A stretch of DNA of 64,000 bases. Origin: JAJECS01 sp965198185 (lineage in GTDB: Bacteria; Chloroflexota; UBA11872). The DNA lies in NCBI GenBank assembly GCA_965198185.1, contig CBDAOU010000001.1, positions 620,001 to 684,000 on the forward strand, in the 5' to 3' direction. How positions within the stretch are numbered: the stretch's first letter is position 1; every line of letters begins with the position of its first letter. Of the stretch, positions 54,065-62,340 are shown in pieces. The notes under the pieces are model-generated. The model had not been told where the DNA came from and did no database searches. It was given only the letters and a program-made list of their open reading frames with translations. The position numbers and the translations under genes are program-made.

Positions 54065-55102
54065 ATGGCTGATGGGATGAGCGAACGGCTGGACATTGCC
54101 TACTACTATCCCGCGCCCTTTTGGGGCATGGGCGAAGGCAGCTGGATAGAGTCGCTGCTCCTGTTCTTCGATAAGGTCTCCATCCTGCTGCCGGGCTATA
54201 TATACGGGCGACATCATTCCGCCGACCCCGTGTTGGCCGAGCCGCTGGAAGACTAAGGTTTGCTGGAGGTGCTCGAACCCAACAAGTGGATAGACCAGGA
54301 CATGACGAAGAAGCTGGTAGAGACTGTCAGCGACCTGCTTGCTAACGGTGTGTTCGACAACCTTCCCGGAGAAGTCTATTTCCACGAATTGTCTCAGTCC
54401 CGCATGGGCTACGGGGCCGATGTTGATCTGGCTGAGTCGCTGATATCGAGACTTCGGGCGAAGGGGCTTGCGAAACCGAGCGAGGATGGCGTCTCGATAC
54501 CCCTCCACCCGACCGTACGCACGACCATCCTCGTCATCCTCGCCCAACTTGCGCGCTCGGCAGGCAACAAACATAACCTGTCCGTCCACCCTGCTACCCA
54601 AGACGGACGCGCCCTCAAAGACCTCATTGATACCTTATCGAACGAGCGGATGCCTTCCCGCGGCAATGTAGTTGCCCTTGACCTCGAACCCGTCAGCTTC
54701 AACCTGGACCCAGTGCCTCTTGACGAACTCCTACAATTCCGAGCCGAGCACCATGAGGCGCACCGGGTTTATATGCGTAACCTGCGAGGGTTCATGATGG
54801 AGCTTTCCGACATCGATAGCCTGGAGGATAGAGCGGCCCTTCTCCTACAGCGACGCCAGGAAATCTCCGACGCTGCTCACGAACTCCAACGCTCTACTCG
54901 AATAGCACTGGGAGTAAACCTTGCCTCATGGTCCCTGGGAATCGCTGGCAGCGCATGGTCGGCTACGACTGGCGACCCGCTCGGAGCCGTGCTTGCGACG
55001 TTGGGGCTAGGCTCAAGCATCGTCGGCTTGGTGGCCACGTCCTCGAACAAGGTCACCGCTTACTCCTATCTGTTTCACGTGCAACGCACCTTTGCGGGGT
55101 AA
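54065..55102 (+). pseudogene. gene of unknown function interrupted by an in-frame TAA
   Basis: A single frame of 345 codons with one TAA at 54254-54256. Before it: a short N-terminus with YYYPAPFWGMGEGSWIESLL and LLFFDKVSILLPGYI, like proteins that open with a 'YYP...W...LLYFD.V..I.P' pattern. Right after the stop: LLEVLEPNKWIDQDMTKKLV, continuing in frame to a C-terminus with two hydrophobic segments (about 285-335). Because both halves read well, the stop looks recent or erroneous. AT content is higher than in the neighbours. Not recognised. Confidence 0.65.
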
Positions 55103-55198
55103 CCACACGCAGTTCCGTCCTGCCGACGATCCAATGAAACGGTCCCACGGCGGTTCCGGGAGTACCCTAGGCCCCATGCCGCACTTCCAAAACCCGGC

Positions 55199-56887
55199 AT
55201 GAGCAGCCTCACCGGCGCGGTGTGGGACATCCGCCGCCGCGCGCCGAAGGAGCTCTTTGCGCGGCTGGGGGACGTTCCGCCGCTGGCGGTGCAACTGCTG
55301 CACAACCGGGGCTACGGCGACGAGGCGGCGATCCGCGAGTTCCTGGACGGCCCGCTGCCGCCGCACGATCCCTACCTGCTCGACGGCATGGACGCGGCGG
55401 TGACGCGCGTGGCGCAGGCGCTCGCGCAGGGCGAGCGCGTCTACGTGTACGGCGACTATGACGTGGATGGCGTCACCGGCACGGCGCTGCTGCTGGAGAC
55501 CTTCGAAATGCTGGGCGCCGCCGCCACGCCCTACATTCCCGAGCGGCTGACCGAGGGCTACGGCCTCAACCACGACGCGATCGACGCGATTGGCGCTCAG
55601 GGCCCCGGGCTCATGGTGACGGTGGACTGCGGGATCGGCAGCGCGGATGTGATTGCGCGCGCGCGAGCGCACGGGATCGACACGATCGTGACGGATCACC
55701 ATATCGGCGACGGCGCTGACAGCGGCGCGGTGGCGGTGCTGAACCCCAACCAGCCGGGCGGCGCGTATCCGTTTCCGGGGCTCTCCGGCGTGGGCGTGGC
55801 CTACAAGCTGGTGCAGGCGCTGGCGGAGGAGATGCCGGAGCGCCTGCCGTATCCCGAGGAGTTTCTCGACCTCGTGGCCCTGGGCACCGTCGCGGACATG
55901 GCCCCGATCCGGGACGAGAACCGCACGTTCGTGGCCGAGGGTCTGGAAGCGCTTCGCAAAACCCAGCGCCGAGGTCTGCACGCGCTGGGTGAGGTTGCCC
56001 GTCGTCCCGTTTCACGCATCGACGCCGCCGACATTGCCTTTGGCTATGCGCCGCGACTCAATGCCGCCGGCCGGCTGGCGCGCGCCGATCTGGCGCTGCA
56101 ATTGCTGCAAGCTCGCCAGTCAGTCGAGGCCGAATCGGTGGCCCACGAGCTGGACAACCTCAACATCGAGCGCCGCCGCCTGACGCAGCTGGTGATGGAC
56201 GCGGCCGCGGCGCAGATCGACCCGGCCGAGCCCTTGGTCTTTGCCATCGGCGAGGAGTTTCCGCTGGGCGTCGTCGGGTTGGCGGCGGGCCGGCTGGTGG
56301 AGCAGACGGGGCTGCCCGCGTTCGTGGGGGCGCATGTGAACGGTGTCGTGCGCGGATCGGCGCGGGCGCCGGAGGGCGTTGGCCTAGCCGACGTGCTTGG
56401 CACGCAGGCGGAGGTACTTGATGCCTGGGGCGGGCACACCCAGGCGGCCGGGTTCACCGTGCGGCCCGAGCGCGTGGATGAGCTGCGCGATGGCCTGGCA
56501 CGAGAGTTGGAGCGCGCCGGCGTGAAGGCGCCGGCCGAGCCGCGCTTGGACGCCGACTGCCGTGTCTATCCACGCACGGTGACCTGGGAGACCTACGAAA
56601 TGACGCAGCAACTCGGGCCGTTCGGCGAGGCGCATGCCGAACCGCGGTTCGTGGTGGAGAATATTGCTATCGACGAGACGCGCGTCGTCGGCTCGACGCA
56701 TCTGGCGCTGCGCTTCGCGGAACTGGGCGCCGATGTGGAGGGGATCTGGTTCGGGCAGGCGGACTTGCGCGCTGCGCTGCCGCCGGGTCGGCGCTGCGAC
56801 GCCGCGTTTCGTCTAAATCTGCGCACGTTCAACGGCGAAACGCGGTTGCAAATGCTGATCGACGACATCCGCCACACGGCGGCCTAG
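55199..56887 (+). CDS. recJ: single-stranded-DNA-specific exonuclease RecJ
   Basis: A 562-residue 5'-3' exonuclease of the DHH family. Motifs VYGDYDVDGVTGTALLLE, MVTVDCGIG, IVTDHHIG and the DHHA1 signature WGGHTQAAGF are complete. ATG start; rel follows 12 bp after the stop, so the two are an operon, an arrangement I recall from other bacteria. Confidence 0.93.
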   Translation: MSSLTGAVWDIRRRAPKELFARLGDVPPLAVQLLHNRGYGDEAAIREFLDGPLPPHDPYLLDGMDAAVTRVAQALAQGERVYVYGDYDVDGVTGTALLLETFEMLGAAATPYIPERLTEGYGLNHDAIDAIGAQGPGLMVTVDCGIGSADVIARARAHGIDTIVTDHHIGDGADSGAVAVLNPNQPGGAYPFPGLSGVGVAYKLVQALAEEMPERLPYPEEFLDLVALGTVADMAPIRDENRTFVAEGLEALRKTQRRGLHALGEVARRPVSRIDAADIAFGYAPRLNAAGRLARADLALQLLQARQSVEAESVAHELDNLNIERRRLTQLVMDAAAAQIDPAEPLVFAIGEEFPLGVVGLAAGRLVEQTGLPAFVGAHVNGVVRGSARAPEGVGLADVLGTQAEVLDAWGGHTQAAGFTVRPERVDELRDGLARELERAGVKAPAEPRLDADCRVYPRTVTWETYEMTQQLGPFGEAHAEPRFVVENIAIDETRVVGSTHLALRFAELGADVEGIWFGQADLRAALPPGRRCDAAFRLNLRTFNGETRLQMLIDDIRHTAA

Positions 56888-56899
56888 CGGAGGCGTCGC

Positions 56900-59296
56900 A
56901 TGCCGGTCTCCGTGACGGCCACGCTGGCGCCGATGGTGAGCGCGGACACGCCCGCGCTGGCGGTCGATGAGTTGCTGGAGCGGGTGGCGGCCTATACGTC
57001 CGCCGACGATCAACCGGAGGTCAGCGACCTCGTGCGCCGGGCGTACGACGCCGCCGAGCGGGCGCATGCGCCGCAGAAGCGGTTGTCCGGCGAGCCGTAC
57101 ATCCAGCACGTGCTGGCGGTGGCCATGCTGCTGGCCGATTTGCACCTCGACTCCGACACGGTCGCCGCCGGTCTGCTGCACGACGCCGTCGAGGACACCA
57201 GCCTGAGCCTGGACGGGATCCGGCGGCAGTTCGGGAGCGCGGTGGCGGACATGGTCGACGGGGTGACCAAACTGGAGCGCGTCACCGTCGCCAGCCTGGA
57301 CGAGCAACAGGCACAGAACCTGCGCAAGGTGCTGCTGGCGATGGCGCGCGACGTGCGGGTTGTGCTCATCAAGCTCGCCGACCGGCTGCACAACGTGCGC
57401 ACGGCCTGGGTGTATTCGGCTGAGAAACGCGCCCGGTACGGGCAGGAAACGCTCGAGATCTTCGCGCCGCTGGCCGGGCGGCTCGGCATTGAGGAATGGC
57501 GCTGGCAGCTCGAGGACTATGCCCTCAAGCTGTTGGACCCCGATCGCTACCGCGATCTGGCCCGCTGGCTGCTCGCCGAGCGGCGCGCGCGCGAAGCCGC
57601 CATCGCCGAGGTGCAGGAACAGCTGCGACGCGGGCTCGACGAGGCGGGCATCGACGCGCAAATCCAAAGCCGGGTCAAGCACATCTACAGCATCGAGCGG
57701 AAGATCCGGCGCAAGGGGGCCGACCGCGAGTCGATCTACGACATTCTGGCGATCCGCGTCATCGTGCACTCCCAGCAGGACTGCTACGGCGCGCTGGGCG
57801 TGGTGCACGGCGCCTGGCGCCACATTCCGGTCGAGTTCGACGACTACATCTCGGCGCCCAAGGAGAACGGCTACCAGTCGCTGCATACCGCGGTGCTGGG
57901 GCCTGACGGGAAGCCGCTGGAAGTGCAGATCCGCACGCGCGATATGCATCAGAACGCGGAATACGGCGTGGCGGCGCACTGGCGCTATAAGGAGGGCGGC
58001 CCGCTGGGACCGGAGGCCTTCCTGGACAAGCTGGCCTGGATCCGGCAGATCCTCAGCTGGCAGGAAGACGGCGACTCGGCGGGGTCCTTCGTGGATGCCG
58101 TCAAGACCGACTTCTTCAGCGACACCGTGTTCGTGTTCACGCCCAAGGGCGAGGTCAAGGACTTCCCCATCGGCAGCACGCCGCTGGACTTCGCCTATCG
58201 CATCCACAGCGACGTGGGCCACTCCTGCATCGGGGCCAAGGTCAACCGCCGCCTGGTGCCGCTGGACCACGAGCTGGAGAACGGCGACGTGGTGGAGGTT
58301 CTGACGAGCACGAGCAGCAAGGGACCAAGCCGGGCGTGGCTCTCGCTGGTGCGCACGGCGCATGCGCGCGACAAGATCCGCCGCTGGTTCAAACAGCACG
58401 AGAAGGCCGAGAACGTCGTCTCGGGCCGCGCATTGCTCGACCGGGAATTGCGGCGCGTGGGCCAGGGCGGCGTCGCGAACGTGCCCGAGGCCGACCTGAA
58501 GGCGATCGCGACCGCGCTGGGCTACCTGGATGTCGAGAGCTTGCTGGCCGGCGTCGGCTACGGCGCCACGACGGTGCACCAGGTGGTCACGCGGCTGCGG
58601 CTCACCCCAGAGGTGGCGGAGCCGGAGGTGCCGGAAACGCTGGAGCCGGACGAGCGGCGCGACGTGCAGCCGCTGGTCAACGTGCTCGGCGCCGGCAACC
58701 TGCTCACGCGCGTCGCGGCCTGCTGCCATCCGCTGCCGGGGGACGACATCGTGGGGTTCATCACCCGCGGTCACGGGGTCAGCATCCATCGACGCAACTG
58801 CGCCAACGTGCACAACGTGTCCGAACCCGAGCGCCTGGTGCCGGTGTCATGGGCCGACCGATTGGTTGAGACCGACTCCGACCTGCCCGTCCGTCTGGCC
58901 GGCTGCTGCACCCCGAGACCCGGCGGACACATCGAGGGCGTGGCGACGAACGGCGCGATTGAGGTGCACCGGCGCAGCTGCCGCGCGCTGGCCGGCGAGG
59001 CCGACGCGCGCGTGCCGGTGCGTTGGATCGAGGACGATACCCAGAGCCTGCCGGTCAGCATCCGCGTGGTGGCGCACGACCGCGAAGGGCTGACGCACGA
59101 CGTCACCGGAATCATTCGGGAAGAAGGGCTCAACATCGCCACCATGTCGGTGCGAACGAACCGGCGGCAGGAGGCCACGTTCCGGCTCACCGTGGCGCTG
59201 CGCAGCGTGGCGCAACTGGCCCGACTGCTGCGGCGCATCGAGACCGTTCGGGGTGTCGTTGCCGTCTCACGTGAGGGTGCGCGGGCGCGGCAATAG
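56900..59296 (+). CDS. rel: bifunctional (p)ppGpp synthetase/hydrolase Rel, with duplicated Cys-zinc domain
   Basis: A 798-residue Rel/SpoT homologue. Hydrolase HD site is GLLHDAVEDT (His94-Asp95). Synthetase core includes ENGYQSLHTAVLGPDGKPLE and QNAEYGVAAHWRYKEGG. A TGS domain (VFVFTPKGEVKDFPIGSTPL), a Cys-Cys zinc-finger domain (AACCHPLPGDDIVGFIT...HRRNC, Cys608-609) and a C-terminal ACT domain follow. Between the finger and ACT there is a second, similar unit (AGCCTPRPGGHIEGVAT...HRRSC, Cys669-670) not usual in the family. ATG start at 56900. Confidence 0.93.
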   Translation: MPVSVTATLAPMVSADTPALAVDELLERVAAYTSADDQPEVSDLVRRAYDAAERAHAPQKRLSGEPYIQHVLAVAMLLADLHLDSDTVAAGLLHDAVEDTSLSLDGIRRQFGSAVADMVDGVTKLERVTVASLDEQQAQNLRKVLLAMARDVRVVLIKLADRLHNVRTAWVYSAEKRARYGQETLEIFAPLAGRLGIEEWRWQLEDYALKLLDPDRYRDLARWLLAERRAREAAIAEVQEQLRRGLDEAGIDAQIQSRVKHIYSIERKIRRKGADRESIYDILAIRVIVHSQQDCYGALGVVHGAWRHIPVEFDDYISAPKENGYQSLHTAVLGPDGKPLEVQIRTRDMHQNAEYGVAAHWRYKEGGPLGPEAFLDKLAWIRQILSWQEDGDSAGSFVDAVKTDFFSDTVFVFTPKGEVKDFPIGSTPLDFAYRIHSDVGHSCIGAKVNRRLVPLDHELENGDVVEVLTSTSSKGPSRAWLSLVRTAHARDKIRRWFKQHEKAENVVSGRALLDRELRRVGQGGVANVPEADLKAIATALGYLDVESLLAGVGYGATTVHQVVTRLRLTPEVAEPEVPETLEPDERRDVQPLVNVLGAGNLLTRVAACCHPLPGDDIVGFITRGHGVSIHRRNCANVHNVSEPERLVPVSWADRLVETDSDLPVRLAGCCTPRPGGHIEGVATNGAIEVHRRSCRALAGEADARVPVRWIEDDTQSLPVSIRVVAHDREGLTHDVTGIIREEGLNIATMSVRTNRRQEATFRLTVALRSVAQLARLLRRIETVRGVVAVSREGARARQ

Positions 59297-59444
59297 CAGG
59301 GGCTGGCAGGCCCCGAAGCTAACCGGACACGGGGCCGGTTGCGCGGTGCCATGTCCACCGTGACGCTGTAAGCGGGCGTCGAGGCGCGCGCGGGGTACCG
59401 TGAGCCGAGTCCGGCGAGCGACGCACCACACCATTGGAGAAGTC

Positions 59445-60347
59445 ATGGCGAATCAATTGGCGACCGCGACGTTGGGACGAACGGGTCTGGAAGTGACGCG
59501 ACTGGGTTACGGCGCCATGGAGGTTCGCGGCGGGCCGCGAGGGCGTGCCACCACCGATGCCGAGGCGGAGGCCATCCTCGCGGCGGTGCTCGACGCCGGG
59601 ATCACCTATATCGACACCTCCAACGACTACGGGCTGAGCGAGGAGCTGATCGGCCGGTACATCTCCGACCGGCGGGACGAGTATTTCCTGGCCACCAAGT
59701 GCGGCTGCGTGGGGCCCGCCGGCGGTCAGCACGTTTGGACGCGTGAAAACTTGATGCGCGGGCTGGAGCAGAGTTTGGAGCTGCTGCGAACCGACTACGT
59801 CGACGTGATGCAGCTACACGGCGCATCCATTGAGGAATCGGAGCGCGAGGGCGTGGTGGACACGCTGAACGAGATGCGCGAGCAGGGAAAGGTGCGGCAC
59901 ATCGCCACCTCGACCTCGGTGCCGAACCTGCCGACATTCATCGAGTGGGGGGCGTTCGATCTCTTTCAGATCCCCTATTCGGCGCTGAACCGCGAGCACG
60001 AGGAGTGGATCAGCAAATCGGCTCAGGCGGGGATCGGGACCGTGATCCGCGGGGGCGTGCAGAAGGGCGAGCCCGGCGAAGGTGGCGGCCGGGCCGATGC
60101 CTGGGTCAAGTTCGAGCAGGCCAATCTCGACGAGCTGCGCGCCGAGGGCGAGAGCCGCACGGCCTTCATATTGCGGTACACGCTGAGTCACCCGGACGTG
60201 CACACGATCATCGTGGGAACGAAGAACCCGGCTCACCTGCGGGAGAACCTGGCAACGGAGCAGCGCGGTCCGTTGGCCGCGGAAGTCTACGCCGAGGCCA
60301 AGCGCCGGCTGGACGCCGTCGGCGAGACGCCAGAGAGCGCGGGGTAG
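59445..60347 (+). CDS. aldo/keto reductase
   Basis: A 300-residue NADPH-dependent AKR. Opening TLGRTGLEVTRLGYGAM, catalytic DAGITYIDTSNDYGLSEELI (Asp, Tyr), FLATKCG with the catalytic Lys, YVDVMQLHG (His), and the cofactor end HTIIVGTKNPAHLRENL. ATG at 59445 with GGAGA upstream. Substrate unknown. Confidence 0.9.
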   Translation: MANQLATATLGRTGLEVTRLGYGAMEVRGGPRGRATTDAEAEAILAAVLDAGITYIDTSNDYGLSEELIGRYISDRRDEYFLATKCGCVGPAGGQHVWTRENLMRGLEQSLELLRTDYVDVMQLHGASIEESEREGVVDTLNEMREQGKVRHIATSTSVPNLPTFIEWGAFDLFQIPYSALNREHEEWISKSAQAGIGTVIRGGVQKGEPGEGGGRADAWVKFEQANLDELRAEGESRTAFILRYTLSHPDVHTIIVGTKNPAHLRENLATEQRGPLAAEVYAEAKRRLDAVGETPESAG

Positions 60348-60681
60348 CTAGCGTCGGACGCGGCGGTGCGGCTATGTCGGCGGCCCCTCAATCAGGGCGG
60401 ATGGTGCGTCACGGCGCGGGTACCGGAGTGGCCGCGAGAACGTGATTCACAGACCCGATCCGTCGTGTGTGGGCAATGAGCCGGGGGGAACTGCACGCGC
60501 GGTCCCGGCGATTGTGTCGACTGTTGCTGACCGGCTTGGGGAAGCCCCACGCTGCACGCAGCGCGGGCCACCGAAGCTCGGATCGGGCCGTCTGGCGCGC
60601 TCCGTCTCCGCGTACACCGCTTTGACCCAAGCGCCTTACTGAAATAGCCTATTCGGTAAGGTAGACCCTCAGGAGGCGACT
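60348..60681. other. intergenic region before the AbrB/PIN module
   Basis: 334 bp. Contains GCTGCACGCAGC-x-CGGGCCACCG at 60550-60573, which recurs at 51028-51051 with one mismatch, and the promoter/operator at 60622-60660. No gene supported. Confidence 0.5.
60622..60660 (+). promoter_or_regulatory. promoter with overlapping inverted-repeat operator of the AbrB/PIN operon
   Basis: TTGACC (60622-60627), 17 bases, then TAGCCT (60645-60650). Overlapping the -10 is CTTACTGAAATAG-C-CTATTCGGTAAG (60635-60660), an almost perfect inverted repeat (one extra base and one mismatch). AGGAGG and the antitoxin GTG follow. This is the expected layout for autorepression by the AbrB-type antitoxin. Confidence 0.6.
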
Positions 60682-60924
60682 GTGCGGGTCAAGATCACGT
60701 CCAAGCGCCAGGTCACCTTTCCCGCACATGTGCTGGATGCCCTGGGTCTGCAGCCGGGCGACCGGCTCGACCTTGAGGAAGGGCCGGACGGCTTCTTGCT
60801 GCGCCCCGTGCGAGTCGATTCGACCCGCCTCGCACCGCTGCGCGACAAGCTCCAACGCGGGATTGGCGCCTTCGATCTTGAGAAGTTCCGGGAGCAACGC
60901 CATGACCCAGCGCTTCGGGATTGA
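60682..60924 (+). CDS. AbrB/SpoVT-type antitoxin
   Basis: 80 residues: VKITSKRQVTFPAHVLDALG and LQPGDRLDLEEGPDGFLLRP, the swapped-hairpin AbrB DNA-binding fold, followed by a toxin-binding tail. GTG start with CAGGAGG. Overlaps the PIN toxin start by 23 bp. Confidence 0.88.
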   Translation: MRVKITSKRQVTFPAHVLDALGLQPGDRLDLEEGPDGFLLRPVRVDSTRLAPLRDKLQRGIGAFDLEKFREQRHDPALRD

Positions 60925-61300
60925 CACGTCGGTCCTCGTGCGTTTGCTGACGGGAGAGCCGGAGGCCGAATTCGATCGTTGCGCTGCCAGACTGAGGGCG
61001 CAGGTCGAGGACGACGGTGCAGAGATATTCGCCTCGAACCAGGTCATTGGCGAGACGTACATCGCCGTTCAGCATCACTACGGGGTTTCGAAGCGGGACG
61101 CGCGCGCGGCGCTGCTCGACGTGTTGGGCAGCGGTCTGGTCGCTCCCCTCAATGGGTATTCGGCGCTGGCGACCATTGGATCGTCGTCGGGTGCGGGCCT
61201 GCTTGACCGGCTCATTGCGGACGACTATGCGCGCGCCGGACTTACGACGCTGACCCTTGACGCAAAAATGGCCTCGCTACCCGGCGCCGATCGACTATGA
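60902..61300 (+). CDS. PIN-domain toxin (VapC-like)
   Basis: 132 residues: FGIDTSVLVRLLTGEPE (first acidic), ASNQVIGETYIAVQHHYG, LLDRLIADDYARAGLTTL (acidic cluster) and TLDAKMASLPG. ATG at 60902. An RNase toxin controlled by the AbrB-type antitoxin. Convergent with the transglutaminase-like gene, overlapping it by six bases. Confidence 0.87.
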   Translation: MTQRFGIDTSVLVRLLTGEPEAEFDRCAARLRAQVEDDGAEIFASNQVIGETYIAVQHHYGVSKRDARAALLDVLGSGLVAPLNGYSALATIGSSSGAGLLDRLIADDYARAGLTTLTLDAKMASLPGADRL

Positions 61301-62135
61301 AGAGGCGGCCTTAGGCGACACGTCCTCGCCGTGCAGCCAGCGGAGGCCGCCCGGCCAGCCGCGCGCGGACTGCTCCAGGATCGAGCGGATGTAGGCGTTG
61401 AGCGCGCTGACCGTGAAGTCGTACCTTTCGGCTTCCCACACGAAGTAGTTCACGATGGCGACGCCCAGGAACTGCGCCGCCGAGCTGTATCCACCGTGGG
61501 GCCGGCGGTGGGCGGCAATGAGGTGCGGGGCGCGCTGGAGATCCCAGGCCGACGCCGGCGCGCCGTCTTGGTGGCGGTAGACGACCCCGTGCACGACGTC
61601 GACACAGCCCCAGCGTCCCTGGCGAAGCACTTCGACGATGGCATGACCGCTGTAGGCCGCCGTCGTGTTGAAAAGATCAACCAACCTGGCCGGCAAGCCC
61701 GGCGACTTGGCACAGCACGCAGCCAACGCGGGCCAGGTCGGTGCACCAGTCGGTGCCGCGTTCGACGATGGCCTCCTCGGTGCCTCCCAGCCTGAGATCG
61801 TCGAGGCTGATCGTCGGCGGCCTGCGCGATGGCCGCGCACCAGCGGGCGATGCCGTCGACATCTCGTCCGGGGTTGTGGCGCCGGCGGTCGCCTCGCCCA
61901 GGAAGCGCTCCAGCTCAGGCCGTGATCCGTGGCGATAGCGCAGCGTCGTGGGCGTGTAGGACGTATAGAGATAGTCGGCGGTCGCCGTGCCAAGCCGGAT
62001 CATGCGCTGGGAGAGGACACGGTCGACCGATCCCGGGGCATGGGCGTCGCCGGCCAGCATGATCTGGTAGGCCGGCCCGAACTGGTCTTCGCCGACGTAC
62101 TCGGCGATCTCAGGTGGAGTGTTGGGCACGGGCAT
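61295..62135 (-). pseudogene. transglutaminase-like protein, frameshifted
   Basis: Joining frames gives about 280 residues. The first frame runs from the ATG at 62135 (TPPEIAEYVGEDQFGPAYQI, TLRYRHGSRPELERFLGEA). Around 61805-61866 a better protein (VDGIARWCAAIAQAADD) appears in another frame, then the first frame resumes (DDLRLGGTEEAIVERGTDWC). At about 61690 it shifts again to LPARLVDLFNTTAAYSGHAI and WGCVDVVHGVVYRHQDG. The Cys (DWCTDLARVG), His (SGHAIVEV) and Asp (GCVDVV) of the transglutaminase triad are all visible. Three indels suggest decay or poor consensus. Confidence 0.65.
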
Positions 62136-62340
62136 GTGTCGAGATCCCGCGGCACCGGTCCGCTACCCGGCCAAGCGCCCCTGGAGTTGGGCACCCGAGC
62201 GCCCATCTGGTGAGTTGCCAAGACCCTTCATCGGACCGATGCCAGCCTGGGGCAACGGATTGGCGAGCAAGTCTATGCCGCGCTTAGGACGAGTGTCCGG
62301 CCTCGTAGGCTCAGTGCAGCCCACGAGCTAGGTTGCGGAC

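Noticed and set aside
56813..58813. 666-codon open frame on the minus strand opposite recJ/rel
   Set aside because: Shadow of rel; composition is His/Arg/Val-rich as expected from antisense of GC-rich codons.
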